Shown here one piece after another: positions 52,058 to 61,053 of a stretch of DNA of 64,000 nt (position 1 is its first letter; every line of letters begins with the position of its first letter). A model generated the notes under the pieces. That model did not search any database. It saw only the letters and a list, made by a program, of their open reading frames with translations, and had not been told where the DNA came from. The position numbers and the translations under genes are program-made. Origin of the DNA: Gemmatimonadota bacterium (lineage in GTDB: Bacteria; Gemmatimonadota; Gemmatimonadetes; Gemmatimonadales; Gemmatimonadaceae); assembly GCA_028287235.1 (NCBI GenBank), contig JAQBQB010000030.1, forward strand, positions 310,001-374,000, read 5' to 3'.

Positions 52058-53272
52058 ATGACGTCGCCGAGTGATGCATCCACTTATTTCCGAAAGGGTT
52101 TCGGGCTCAAATCCGAGGTCCTGGAGGAGCTGGCGGCGGACTACGACGGCCGAATCGTCGACTTTCTACGGTCGAACGAATACACGCTGACGGTCGAGGA
52201 CGTCACGATTCGCTTGGCGCGTGAGTTCGGCTTCTGCTACGGCGTGGAGCGTGCGGTCGAGTACGCTTACCAGGCAAGACGGAAGTTTCCGGATCGGCGG
52301 ATCTACCTGGTCGGCGAGATCATCCACAATCCGCACGTGAACGACCGCCTGCGTGAGATGGGGATCGTGATTCTCGTGCGCCCCGAGCCCACCGGCGCGT
52401 TCGACTTCGGCGCGATCCAAACCGACGACGTCGTAATCATGCCCGCGTTCGGCGTCACGATCGACGACTTCGCCGCGCTGCGCGCCGTGGGCTGCATCCT
52501 CGTCGACACGACTTGTGGATCGGTGCTCAACGTATGGAAGCGCGTCGACGCGTACGCGCGCGACGGGTTCACCGCGCTCATCCACGGCAAGTACTACCAC
52601 GAGGAGACGCGCGCCACGGCGTCGCAGGCGCGCAAGCACGACGGCCACTATCTGATCGTGCGCAACATGGACGAGGCGCGGCTCGTTTGCGATTACATCG
52701 AGGGCCGGTTGTCGCCGGAGTCGTTGATGACGACGTTCGCCGAGGCGGTGTCGCCGGGGTTCGACCCCGAGCGGGATTTGCAGCGCATCGGCGTGGCGAA
52801 CCAGACGACGATGCTGGCGCGCGAGTCGCTGGCGATCGGCGAAGAGGTGGGCGCGGCGATGGCGCGCGCGCGCGGCGACGAGGCGCGGGCGACGAGCTTC
52901 CGCAGCTTCGACACGATCTGCAGCGCGACTCAGGAGCGGCAAGACGCCGTGAGCGAGCTGCTCGCCGAGGGAGTCGACGTGATGGTGGTGATCGGCGGAT
53001 TCAACTCGAGCAACACCATCTCGCTCGCGGCGCTGTGCGCCGACCGGGTGCCGACGTACCACATCGAAACGTCGTCGGCCATCGAGCCCGAGGTGCAGAC
53101 GATCCACTTTCGTCCGGCGCTGATCAAGCACACCGAAGCCGATCGTTCGGACTGGCTGCCCGCCGGTCCGCTGCGCGTCGGCGTGACCGCGGGCGCGAGC
53201 ACGCCGAACAACAAGATCGGCGACGTCGTGGCGCGGATCCTCGCAACGCGCGGCTTGCGCGCTCCGGTGTGA
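52058..53272 (+). CDS. ispH: 4-hydroxy-3-methylbut-2-enyl diphosphate reductase
   Basis: A 404-residue protein with the three conserved cysteines that bind the [4Fe-4S] cluster: FGFCYGVERAV (about residue 60), VDTTCGSV, and CSATQERQDA, plus HGKYYHEET, ANQTTML and VTAGASTPN. It carries out the last step of the MEP pathway to IPP and DMAPP. It is of the longer type (about 400 residues, extended N-terminus and insertions) found in some Bacteroidetes/Gemmatimonadota rather than the 310-residue E. coli type. ATG 52058 begins MTSPSDASTYFRKG; ATG at 52019, behind a G-rich stretch, is a possible alternative. Confidence 0.93.
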   Translation: MTSPSDASTYFRKGFGLKSEVLEELAADYDGRIVDFLRSNEYTLTVEDVTIRLAREFGFCYGVERAVEYAYQARRKFPDRRIYLVGEIIHNPHVNDRLREMGIVILVRPEPTGAFDFGAIQTDDVVIMPAFGVTIDDFAALRAVGCILVDTTCGSVLNVWKRVDAYARDGFTALIHGKYYHEETRATASQARKHDGHYLIVRNMDEARLVCDYIEGRLSPESLMTTFAEAVSPGFDPERDLQRIGVANQTTMLARESLAIGEEVGAAMARARGDEARATSFRSFDTICSATQERQDAVSELLAEGVDVMVVIGGFNSSNTISLAALCADRVPTYHIETSSAIEPEVQTIHFRPALIKHTEADRSDWLPAGPLRVGVTAGASTPNNKIGDVVARILATRGLRAPV

Positions 53273-53289
53273 CGCCTCCTCCGCTGCGG

Positions 53290-53667
53290 ATGATGCTCGC
53301 CGTGGCGGCGGGCGGTGCAGTGGGATCGGTGGCGCGCTACGTCGTGGCGACGTTGGCGCAGCAGAGCGGGTTGTCGAGCAGCGGATTCCCCTGGTGGACT
53401 CTGGGCATCAACGTCACCGGCTCGTTCGCGCTTGGGCTGTTTGCGCGCTACTTCGTGACGTCGGCCGTCTCGCCGGCGTTGTTTGCCGCGCTCACGCTGG
53501 GACTGTGCGGCGGATATACCACCTTCTCGACGTTCAGCTACGAGCTGCTCGACATGAGCGACCGCGGGCTCGGTGGCCGGGCAGTCGCCTACGCGGTGGC
53601 GAGCGTGGCGCTCAGCTTCATCGCCGTGGCGATTGGAGCCGGGTTGGGGCGGAGCTTGCGGACGTAG
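53290..53667 (+). CDS. crcB: Fluoride ion channel, CrcB/Fluc-like
   Basis: A 125-residue four-helix membrane protein with the Fluc motifs: GGAVGSVARY, WWTLGINVTGSFALGLF (the N in helix 2) and GLCGGYTTFSTFSYE. Dimers export fluoride. ATG at 53290 matches the typical start (MxLAVAAGG); a GTG at 53269 overlapping the ispH stop (GTGTGA) is the alternative, and the two genes are surely co-transcribed. Confidence 0.9.
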   Translation: MMLAVAAGGAVGSVARYVVATLAQQSGLSSSGFPWWTLGINVTGSFALGLFARYFVTSAVSPALFAALTLGLCGGYTTFSTFSYELLDMSDRGLGGRAVAYAVASVALSFIAVAIGAGLGRSLRT

Positions 53668-53716
53668 CTCGAGGCCGTCGCGCGTGTCATGCTTTTCCCC
53701 GCGCTAACTTTCCTCC

Positions 53717-54490
53717 GTGACTGACTTCATTCGCTACATCGCCCTCGGCGACTCCATGTCGATCGACCTGTATCCCGCGCTCGACGCCGGGGAGATCGAC
53801 GTTGCCGTCGCGCTCGAGCGCGTGCCGACCGCGGGGCGCGTCGCGCCACTCGGCGCGGCGTCGCTCTTTTATCAGAACTCTGAAGACTATTGGCCCGATG
53901 ACGCGGGCGACGACCTGTCGTCGCTCTATCCCGGCATTGCGTTCGACAACCTCGCCACCGACGGCGCCACGATCGGCGAAGTGTTCGGCGAGCAGCTCAC
54001 CCAGGTCGAGGACAGCGACGAGCCCACGCTCGTCACGCTCACGATTGGCGCGAACGATCTGTTGAGCGCCCTCGGCAACCGTCCGAAACGGGAGCTGCTG
54101 GAGCGCATCGTCAGCGACATCGTCGAGGCCTACGACTTTCTCGTCGACACGTTGCGCGGCCGGTTCCCGAATGGAACGCTCATCCTGACCACCGTGTTCG
54201 ATCCGTCGGACAAAACGGGAAAGATTCCAGGCGTGTACGACGACCGTGGACTGCTGCCACTCGAGGTGCTGGAGCGGTTGAACCAGCACATCCGGCGGCT
54301 CGCGTCGGGGACGCCGAACGTGGTCGTCGCCGACGCGTACGAGCATTTCATGGGGCACGGCGTCACGGCGACGGACGAGGACGAGCGCTGGTACTGGAAG
54401 CGGTCGTTGATCGAGCCGAACAAGCGCGGCGCGAGCGAGCTCCGGCGGTTGTGGCTCGACGCGCTCCGCGCCGTGGACACGGGCGGTTGA
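53717..54490 (+). CDS. SGNH/GDSL-type hydrolase
   Basis: A 257-residue protein starting with YIALGDSMSID (block I with the catalytic Ser), DGATIGEVF-type block II, TIGANDLL (block III, Asn) and a terminal SLIEPNKRGASELRRLW carrying the E-P-N-x-x-G-A pattern of SGNH hydrolases, though the usual D-x-x-H is replaced in sequence by an E-P-N segment so the His role is unclear. No signal peptide. It may be an esterase or lipase acting on small substrates. GTG at 53717, about 40 bp upstream of the XdhC gene. Confidence 0.85.
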   Translation: MTDFIRYIALGDSMSIDLYPALDAGEIDVAVALERVPTAGRVAPLGAASLFYQNSEDYWPDDAGDDLSSLYPGIAFDNLATDGATIGEVFGEQLTQVEDSDEPTLVTLTIGANDLLSALGNRPKRELLERIVSDIVEAYDFLVDTLRGRFPNGTLILTTVFDPSDKTGKIPGVYDDRGLLPLEVLERLNQHIRRLASGTPNVVVADAYEHFMGHGVTATDEDERWYWKRSLIEPNKRGASELRRLWLDALRAVDTGG

Positions 54491-54532
54491 ACGACCTCGC
54501 CCATTCGGCTGCCGGGGCAGTACAATACGAGC

Positions 54533-55582
54533 ATGGCTGACTACGGGCTGCTCGATCCCCTCGATCCACATCTCGCCAGCGAGCCGGCGGTCGTTCTCGC
54601 CACGCTGGTGTCGGCCACCGGCAGCTCGTCGAAGAAGATCGGCGCGAAGATGATCGTCGGCGAGAGCGGCCAGCTCCTCGGCGGCGTGACGATCGGCGGC
54701 TGCGTCGACGCGCAGGTCATCGAAGCCGCCGACACGCTCGTGTCGAAGGGCGGGCGCGAGACGCTGGCGATCTCGCTCGACGACGATCAGGCCTGGGAGA
54801 TCGGGTTGACCTGCGGCGGGACGATCGAAGTGGCGATCGAGCGCATCGAGCCGCAAGGCATCGCGGACGTCGTGATCGCCGCGCACCAGGCGGCGCGGCG
54901 CGCGTTGGAGAACGACGAAGCCGTCGTCATCGTCTCCCCGCTCGACGGTGCGGCGGCGGCGCTCGTCGTCGGCGAGTCGGGATCGCGTCACGGATCGCTC
55001 GGTGACGCGGCGAGCGACGAGGCCGCGACCGCGATCGCCGCGGAGGTGCAGCGAAACGGCTCGCGCGTCGACTCGATCGGCGAGCGCCGTCTCTTCTTCG
55101 ACCGGCACGCGCCGCCCTCGACGCTCGTGATCGTGGGCGCGGGGCAGATCGCGATCTCGCTCTCGCGTATGGCCCGCGAGCTGGAGATGCGGACGATCAT
55201 CGTCGATGGGCGCGAGCGGTACGCCACCCGCGAGCGTTTCCCCGATGCCGACGAAGTGCGAGTCGGCATGCCATCCGAGATCGTCGGGGCGATTGCGCCG
55301 TCGAAGCGCGTCGCGGTGGTGCTCGTCGCGCACGACTACAAATACGAGCTACCCATCCTTCGACTGTTGCTGCGCGCGCCGGTGGGATACATCGGGATGC
55401 TCGGAAGCAAGAAGCGCGGTGCCGCGGTGCGCGACATGCTCCGCGACGAAGGGTTTTCCGACGCCGAGCTGGCGCGAATCCACACGCCGATCGGCCTCGA
55501 GCTCGGCGGAAAGAGCTCGCCCGAGGTGGCGCTGGCGATCCTCGCCGAGGTGGTGGCGGTTCGCAGCGGGAAGCGTGAGTGA
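54533..55582 (+). CDS. xdhC: XdhC/CoxF-type molybdenum hydroxylase maturation protein
   Basis: The 349-residue protein has the N-terminal XdhC/CoxI region (LVSATGSSSKKIGAKMIVGESGQLLGGVTIGGCVDAQVI, with the GGCV cysteine, and a second LTCGGTIEVAIE) and the C-terminal Rossmann region (VIVGAGQIAISLSRMARELEM, VGYIGMLGSKKRGAAVRDML). XdhC binds and sulfurates the molybdenum cofactor for insertion into xanthine-dehydrogenase-type enzymes. It leads a cluster in which the next genes overlap. No structural hydroxylase gene lies in the window. Confidence 0.92.
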   Translation: MADYGLLDPLDPHLASEPAVVLATLVSATGSSSKKIGAKMIVGESGQLLGGVTIGGCVDAQVIEAADTLVSKGGRETLAISLDDDQAWEIGLTCGGTIEVAIERIEPQGIADVVIAAHQAARRALENDEAVVIVSPLDGAAAALVVGESGSRHGSLGDAASDEAATAIAAEVQRNGSRVDSIGERRLFFDRHAPPSTLVIVGAGQIAISLSRMARELEMRTIIVDGRERYATRERFPDADEVRVGMPSEIVGAIAPSKRVAVVLVAHDYKYELPILRLLLRAPVGYIGMLGSKKRGAAVRDMLRDEGFSDAELARIHTPIGLELGGKSSPEVALAILAEVVAVRSGKRE

Positions 55583-55956
55583 CGGCGTTCCGCGCGGTGG
55601 TGTTGGAGCACTTTCGTCATCCGCGAAATCGCGCACCGCTGGATGAGCCGAGTGTGTCCGTCGAAGGCGCAAACCCACTCTGCGGCGACCGGATTCGACT
55701 CGAGCTGCGCGTAGACGCCGGCGCCATCGTTGCCGCCGGCTTCACGGCCGATGCGTGCGCCATCTGCATCGCCTCGGCCTCGGTGCTCACCGACCACGTG
55801 CGCGGTATGGCCGTCGCCGAGGCCGCGTCGGTCGACGCGCGGTGGATCGACACGGCACTCGAGGGCGAGCCGCCGGCCGGCCGCGCGAAGTGCGCACTGC
55901 TGCCGCTCGATACGCTGCGCCGGGCGCTCGACGAGCTCGAATTGCGCACGAGATGA
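55579..55956 (+). CDS. IscU/NifU-like Fe-S cluster scaffold protein
   Basis: A 125-residue protein with the U-type scaffold features: HFRHPRNRAPLDEP, the first cysteine in GANPLCGDRIRLEL, the second in ADACAICIASASVLTDHV, the third in GRAKCALLPL. All three cysteine positions needed to assemble a [2Fe-2S] or [4Fe-4S] cluster are present. The GTG at 55579 overlaps the TGA of xdhC (GTGA). Most likely supplies clusters for the hydroxylase matured by XdhC, but general Fe-S assembly cannot be excluded. Confidence 0.88.
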   Translation: MTAFRAVVLEHFRHPRNRAPLDEPSVSVEGANPLCGDRIRLELRVDAGAIVAAGFTADACAICIASASVLTDHVRGMAVAEAASVDARWIDTALEGEPPAGRAKCALLPLDTLRRALDELELRTR

Positions 55957-56531
55957 TCGCCGGACTGCTGCTCGCCGCAGGCGGAGCGACTCGGTTCGGG
56001 TCCCAGAAGCTCATCGCGCCCTTCAATGGCACGCCGCTGGTGCGCCAGGCCGCCGACGCGCTCGCGCGCGCGACCGACGCGGTGATCGTCGTCGTGGGCA
56101 ACGACGCGACCGCAGTGCGAGACGCGCTGCGCGATTCACAGGCGCGCTTCGTCGAGAATTCCGATTGGGCGACCGGACTCGCGAGCTCGCTGCGCTGCGG
56201 CGTCGCGGCGCTCGGGCCCGAAGTCGAAGCGGTCGTCGTCGCGCTCGGCGACCAGCCGGGGATCGATTCGGCGGTGATTCGCGAGGTCGTCGAGATCTGG
56301 CGCAAGGCACAATCGCCGATCGTCGCGACGCGTTATGCCGGCGTGCGCGGGCATCCCGTGTTGTTCGACCGCGCGGTGTTCGGAGAGCTCGCCGGGCTGA
56401 CGGGCGACGTGGGCGCAAAGCCGATCCTGGATCGGTCGCTCGATCGCGTGGCCTATCTCGATCTCGCGGTCGCCGTGCCGCGCGACGTCGACACTCGGCG
56501 CGACCTGGACGTCTTGAACTCCGGCGCATGA
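55953..56531 (+). CDS. mocA: MobA/MocA-like molybdenum cofactor nucleotidyltransferase
   Basis: A 192-residue protein starting MIAGLLLAAGGATRFGSQKL, the GxxLAAGxxxRxGxxK nucleotide-binding loop of NTP-transferase-3 proteins, with VVALGDQPGID (metal-binding Asp) and GVRGHPVLFDR. It should attach CMP or GMP to molybdopterin, like MocA/MobA, fitting the XdhC neighbour. ATG overlaps the IscU-like stop (ATGA), and its stop TGA overlaps the next in-frame ATG (56528). Confidence 0.9.
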   Translation: MIAGLLLAAGGATRFGSQKLIAPFNGTPLVRQAADALARATDAVIVVVGNDATAVRDALRDSQARFVENSDWATGLASSLRCGVAALGPEVEAVVVALGDQPGIDSAVIREVVEIWRKAQSPIVATRYAGVRGHPVLFDRAVFGELAGLTGDVGAKPILDRSLDRVAYLDLAVAVPRDVDTRRDLDVLNSGA

Positions 56532-56623
56532 CGCCGAAGCAGGGCGCCGCCTCTCCCTTCGCTGCCGTCTCTGCGGTATCGTTGGAGGGTTCTCCCACCT
56601 CGCCGCCGCCAGGAGCCGCGCGC

Positions 56624-58246
56624 ATGCACGGTCTGATGATGGATTTTCAGCTCACGATCCCGGCCATCGCGCGCCGGGCGGAGCAACTGTACGCCGGCCG
56701 CTCGGTCGTTAGCCGTCTTCCGGACAAGCGGATCCATCGGACCACGTTCGGCGAGACGCTGCAGCGCGCGCGGCGGCTCTCCGGCGCGCTCCGCGAGCTG
56801 GGTGTGCGCCCCGACGACCGCGTCGCGACGCTCTGCTGGAACCATCATCAGCACCTCGAGGCGTACTTCGGCATTCCGTCGATGGGCGCCGTGCTGCACA
56901 CGCTGAACATTCGGCTGCACGCCGACGAGCTGGCGTACATCGCCGCCCACGCGGCGGACAAGGTCGTGATCGTCGATCGATCGCTGCTGCCGCTGGTCGA
57001 GCGCTTTCGCGACCGTACGGCGATCGAGCACGTGATCGTCGTCGGCGGCGGAGCCGACACGCCGCCGGGCATGCACGATTATGAAACGCTCATCAACGCG
57101 GCAGCCGAGCTCCCCTTCAGCGAGACGCTCGACGAGCGGCAGGCCGCGGCGTTGTGCTATACGTCTGGCACCACCGGACGGCCAAAAGGCGTGCTGTACA
57201 CGCATCGTTCCACGGTCATGCATTCGCTCGGGTGCGCGATGTGGGACCAGGAGCTGGTGCGAGAGCGCGACGTGATCATGCCCATCGTGCCGATGTTTCA
57301 CGCCAACGCGTGGGGTTATCCGTATACCTGTATGCTCGTGGGCGCGGGCCTCGCGTTTCCGGGGCCGCACCTCGATCCGGAGAGCGTGCTCTCACTCATT
57401 GCCGGCGAGCGCGTCTCGGTTGGGGCGGGCGTGCCCACGGTGTGGCACGCCGTGCTGCAGGCGCTCGACGCGCAGCCGCACACGTACGATCTGTCGACCG
57501 TGCGCGTGCTCATGTCAGGCGGCGCGTCCGTGCCGGAGGTGATGATCCGTGCATTCAAGGAACGACACGGCATCGACATGGTGCAGGGCTGGGGAATGAC
57601 GGAGACGTCGCCGGTGGCGACACTCGCCAGGCTCGCGGCCGCGCTCGAAGCCGCGGACATGGACACGAAGTATCGCGTCGCCGCGAAGGCGGGGCGCCCG
57701 CTGGTGTTCATCGAGACGCGCGTGCGCAGCGCCGACGGCATCGCCCCATGGGACGACGAAACGATGGGTGAGCTCGAGGTGCGCGGGCCGTGGGTCTCGA
57801 GCGCGTACTATGACTCGCCGGAGTCCGCCGACCGGTTCACCGACGACGGGTGGTTCAGGACGGGCGACATCGCGACGATCGACGCGCGCGGCTACGTCAC
57901 GATTCGGGACCGGGAGAAAGACGTCATCAAGTCGGGGGGCGAGTGGATCAGCTCCGTGGCGCTCGAGAACGCGCTGATGAAACATCCCGCCGTGAGCGAA
58001 GCGGCGGTGGTCGGCCTCCGCCATCCGACCTGGGACGAGCGGCCGCTGGCGCTCGTCGTTCGTCGGCCGGGAATGGACTGCACGCCCGACGAGTTGGCGG
58101 CGCTTCTCGCCTGCGACTTCCAGAAGTTCTGGATTCCAAACGCCTTCGAGTTCATCGAGGCCATTCCGCGAACGAGCGTTGGCAAGGTGCACAAGCTCGC
58201 GCTGCGCAATCAGTATCGCGAGTATTTCATGCCGCTCAACTCATAG
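56624..58246 (+). CDS. Acyl-CoA synthetase (fatty-acid--CoA ligase)
   Basis: A 540-residue adenylate-forming ligase with the AMP-binding motifs CYTSGTTGRPKGVLYTHRS, MSGGASVPE, WGMTETSPVAT, DGWFRTGDIATIDARGY, DREKDVIKSGGEWISSVALE and a C-terminal lysine in RTSVGKVHKLALR. It activates a carboxylic acid to acyl-CoA. The N-terminus starting MHGLMMDFQLTI fits medium/long-chain ligases. ATG at 56624 follows AGGAG by 8 nt. A longer in-frame start (56528) overlaps mocA (ATGA), so both could be used. Confidence 0.92.
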   Translation: MHGLMMDFQLTIPAIARRAEQLYAGRSVVSRLPDKRIHRTTFGETLQRARRLSGALRELGVRPDDRVATLCWNHHQHLEAYFGIPSMGAVLHTLNIRLHADELAYIAAHAADKVVIVDRSLLPLVERFRDRTAIEHVIVVGGGADTPPGMHDYETLINAAAELPFSETLDERQAAALCYTSGTTGRPKGVLYTHRSTVMHSLGCAMWDQELVRERDVIMPIVPMFHANAWGYPYTCMLVGAGLAFPGPHLDPESVLSLIAGERVSVGAGVPTVWHAVLQALDAQPHTYDLSTVRVLMSGGASVPEVMIRAFKERHGIDMVQGWGMTETSPVATLARLAAALEAADMDTKYRVAAKAGRPLVFIETRVRSADGIAPWDDETMGELEVRGPWVSSAYYDSPESADRFTDDGWFRTGDIATIDARGYVTIRDREKDVIKSGGEWISSVALENALMKHPAVSEAAVVGLRHPTWDERPLALVVRRPGMDCTPDELAALLACDFQKFWIPNAFEFIEAIPRTSVGKVHKLALRNQYREYFMPLNS

Positions 58247-58263
58247 ATCCGGAGACGGAAATC

Positions 58264-59958
58264 ATGATGTCGTGTTCGTTCGCGCGCCGACGCTTCTTCA
58301 CGCTTGGACTCCTGCTTTCCGCGCCATCGCCGCTGGTCGCGCAGCATGTGGCTACGGTTGCGGGCCGGTCTCCGGTGTACGCGCCGAACGGTGTCGCCGC
58401 CACGAGCCAGCCGCTCGCGACGAGCGCAGCCCTCGACGTGTTGCAGCACGGCGGCAACGCCATCGACGCCGCGGTCACGGCGGCAGCGGTGCTCGGCGTC
58501 GTGGAGCCGATGATGACCGGCGTAGGTGGCGACATGTTCGCACTCGTCTGGGTGGCGAAAGAGCATCGTCTCGTGGCGCTCAACGCGAGCGGACGCGCGG
58601 GGGCCCTGATGACGCGCGAGGAGCTCGTGAGGCGCGGACGGACGCGCATCGTGCGCGGCATCGAGACGGTCACGGTGCCCGGTGCGTTGGCGGGATGGGA
58701 CGCGCTGCTCACGAAGTACGGCACGATGACCATCGCACAGGCGGTGCAGCCGGCGATCAAGTACGCGGAGAATGGGTTTCCGGTCACGCCGGTGATTGCC
58801 GGAGACTGGGCAGGGCAGCAGCGCATTCTCGCGATGGACGAAGGCGCGAAGGCAACGTTCCTTCCCAACGGCGCGCCGCCGAAAGCCGGCGAGTGGTTTC
58901 GGAATCCCGACCTCGCGGCGACGCTGCGGCAAATTGCGAAAGAAGGATCAGGGACGCTGTACGGCGGCGCGCTCGGACAGAAGCTCGTGGCGCGCATTCA
59001 GAAGCTCGGCGGCTTTCTCACGATCGACGACTTGAAGAAGAATCAGCCGACGTGGGTCACGCCGATCTCCACGACGTTCAAAGGCTACCGCGTGTGGGAG
59101 CTTCCGCCGAACAACCAGGGCATCGCCACACTCGAGATGCTTCGCATTCTCGATCCGTACGACCTCAAGTCGATGGGCCACAACTCGGCGCCCTATCTCC
59201 ACCATCTCATCGAGGCGAAGAAGCTCGCCTACGCCGATCTGGCGAAGTACGTGGGCGACGCCGACCATCTGACGATTCCGCCGAGCCGCATGTTGTCCGA
59301 CGAGTTCATCGCCGAGCGGCGGAGCCACATCGATGCGACGAAGGCGCAGGTGCGCACGGAGCCGGGCCCGGAGCGCACGGCGAGTGAGACGATCTATCTC
59401 ACCGTCGCCGACAAGGACGGGAACATGGTGTCGTTCATCAACAGCCTGTTCGACGAGTTCGGCTCGGGGATCGTGGTGCCCGGCACCGGCTTCGCGCTGC
59501 ACGATCGCGGGCTCGGCTTCACGATGGACCTGGGCCTGCCGAACACCGTGGCGCCCGGGAAGCGTCCGTTCCATACGCTCATTCCCGCATTCGTTACCAA
59601 GCCAGGCGCGACGAGCGCCGCCGACGGAACGGGCGACGAGCCGTACATGAGCTTCGGCTTGATGGGCGGCGGCATGCAGGCCCAGGGGCACGCGCAGTTC
59701 ATCATCAACATGCTGGTGTTCGGGATGAACATTCAGGAGGCGATGGACGTGGGCCGGTTCCGGCATGAGAGCGGAACGCGCGTCATAGTCGAGTCCGTGA
59801 TTCCGGACAGCGTGATCGCACAGCTCAAGGCGCTCGGGCACGATGTGTCGGTGGCGAAGGCGTCGCAGTTCGGCGGGAGCCAGGCGATCATCAAGCTGGC
59901 CAAAGGCTATGTGGCGGGGTCGGACCCCCGCAAAGACGGGCACGCAGCGGGGTACTGA
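58264..59958 (+). CDS. ggt: Gamma-glutamyltransferase
   Basis: The 564-residue protein has a signal-like N-terminus (RRRFFTLGLLLSAPSPLVAQ) and the GGT landmarks: VLQHGGNAIDAAVTAAAVLGVVEP, MTGVGGDMF, NASGRAGALM, the autoprocessing threonine in SETIYLTVADKDGNMVSF (Thr about 376), INSLF and a conserved GGMQAQGHAQFIINML. The precursor cleaves itself before this Thr into two subunits. It transfers or hydrolyses gamma-glutamyl groups from glutathione in the periplasm. A GGAGACGG site precedes the ATG. It starts 17 bp after the acyl-CoA ligase. Confidence 0.93.
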   Translation: MMSCSFARRRFFTLGLLLSAPSPLVAQHVATVAGRSPVYAPNGVAATSQPLATSAALDVLQHGGNAIDAAVTAAAVLGVVEPMMTGVGGDMFALVWVAKEHRLVALNASGRAGALMTREELVRRGRTRIVRGIETVTVPGALAGWDALLTKYGTMTIAQAVQPAIKYAENGFPVTPVIAGDWAGQQRILAMDEGAKATFLPNGAPPKAGEWFRNPDLAATLRQIAKEGSGTLYGGALGQKLVARIQKLGGFLTIDDLKKNQPTWVTPISTTFKGYRVWELPPNNQGIATLEMLRILDPYDLKSMGHNSAPYLHHLIEAKKLAYADLAKYVGDADHLTIPPSRMLSDEFIAERRSHIDATKAQVRTEPGPERTASETIYLTVADKDGNMVSFINSLFDEFGSGIVVPGTGFALHDRGLGFTMDLGLPNTVAPGKRPFHTLIPAFVTKPGATSAADGTGDEPYMSFGLMGGGMQAQGHAQFIINMLVFGMNIQEAMDVGRFRHESGTRVIVESVIPDSVIAQLKALGHDVSVAKASQFGGSQAIIKLAKGYVAGSDPRKDGHAAGY

Positions 59959-59983
59959 GACGGCAGGATCGAGGGTTTCGGAA

Positions 59984-60138
59984 TAGGGTCTAGGATTTGG
60001 GGTATAGGGTCTAGGGAAGGTGTGCGGGCGCGCCGTGGGCGCGCCCGCTTTTTGTTAGAACTTGGCTCGGTCCACCCATCAAGTCGCGCCGCAAGCGCGC
60101 GTACCTCCCCTAAACCCTAAACCCGATCCCCTAAACCC
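59984..60138. repeat. TAGGGTCTAGG / CCCTAAACCC repeat block flanking a terminator
   Basis: G-rich units of the type TAGGGTCTAGG (59984-59994; again near 60005-60015) stand to the left, and C-rich CCCCTAAACCC units (60107-60123, 60128-60138) to the right, of the terminator at 60024-60053. Left and right are roughly complementary, so a large outer hairpin could form. The G-runs could also form a G-quadruplex. The origin is unknown. Confidence 0.5.
60024..60053 (+). terminator. Rho-independent terminator after ggt
   Basis: GCGGGCGCGCC (60024-60034) pairs perfectly with GGCGCGCCCGC (60038-60048), loop GTG, followed by TTTTT (60049-60053). It lies 66 bp downstream of the gamma-glutamyltransferase stop and ends that transcript. 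Confidence 0.92.
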
Positions 60139-60174
60139 TGCTTTGATGGAACAGTCGGTGCATTGAGTGCCGGT

Positions 60175-60972
60175 ATGCAGTGTCTCAAAACGACCATCAA
60201 GCTCGCGTCCCTCGCGCTGATTCTTCCGCTCGCCTCCGCCGTGTCGCAGTCCCTCCGCGGCTCGCGCTCCAGCGTCGACCTGATGTACACGACCGCACAT
60301 TCGCACGACCTCGCTTTTCTGAAGACGCGCGAGGACATCTACGCGGCGACCACGTCGGGCGCGCTCGAATTGATCTCGATCACCGAAGATCTCACGCTCG
60401 ACAAGGTGACCTTTCCCTTCGTGCTGCCGAACACGCATCGGTTCGCCGATTCGCTCGCGGCGGAGTATCACGCGGGCTGTGGCGAGCGCCTCGAGGTGAC
60501 GAGCGGCGCGCGGCCGATCGACGAGCAGCCGCGCAACGCGTCGCCGGAATCCGTGCATCCCACCGGCATGGCCGTCGATTTTCACAAGCCGGGCGGGAAG
60601 TGTCTCACCTGGTTGCGGACGAACCTCCTTGCGCTAGAAAAGCGCGGCGTCATCGAAGCGACCGAAGAAAAGCATCCGCCGCACTTCCACGTTGCCGTGT
60701 TGAGCCAACTGCGTGAGCCGCCGATCAAGCTCCTGGCTGCGTCCACGCCGGCGTCGACGCGTACCGCCACGGCGTCGGGCAAAGTGGCTACCGCGGCCGG
60801 CGACGTGTCGCTGCCCCAAGGATCGACCAAAGCGCTGACTTATACCGTGCGCGCGGGCGACAACCTCTGGACCATCGCCGAGCGGCACAGTACGACGACA
60901 CAAGAGTTGCAAACGCTCAACAACCTCCGTTCGACGCGCCTCAAGGTGGGACAGGAGCTCAAGCTGCGGTAA
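60175..60972 (+). CDS. M15/VanY-like DUF5715 protein with a C-terminal LysM domain
   Basis: The 265-residue product has a signal peptide (MQCLKTTIKLASLALILPLASAVSQ). The core carries TSGARPID, SVHPTGMAVDFHKPGGKC and HPPHFHVAV, the H-x6-D and HxH zinc-ligand arrangement of M15 D,D-carboxypeptidases in the DUF5715 group. The C-terminal 45 residues are a complete LysM domain (YTVRAGDNLWTIAERHSTTTQELQTLNNL, LKVGQELKLR), binding peptidoglycan. It probably trims peptidoglycan in the periplasm. ATG 60175 is chosen over the TTG at 60163. Confidence 0.82.
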   Translation: MQCLKTTIKLASLALILPLASAVSQSLRGSRSSVDLMYTTAHSHDLAFLKTREDIYAATTSGALELISITEDLTLDKVTFPFVLPNTHRFADSLAAEYHAGCGERLEVTSGARPIDEQPRNASPESVHPTGMAVDFHKPGGKCLTWLRTNLLALEKRGVIEATEEKHPPHFHVAVLSQLREPPIKLLAASTPASTRTATASGKVATAAGDVSLPQGSTKALTYTVRAGDNLWTIAERHSTTTQELQTLNNLRSTRLKVGQELKLR

Positions 60973-61053
60973 CAAGCGTAACACGCGGTAGCGACCTTTC
61001 CATCGCGGCAGCATATTCCCTCGTCTACCCCCCAAGTCCCCCGAGGGAAACAC

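Noticed and set aside
56528-56623. N-terminal extension of the acyl-CoA ligase as the only start
   Set aside because: The extra 32 residues are P/S/A-rich without family similarity, and AGGAG plus the typical MHGLMMD start favour 56624. Kept as an alternative because of the ATGA overlap.
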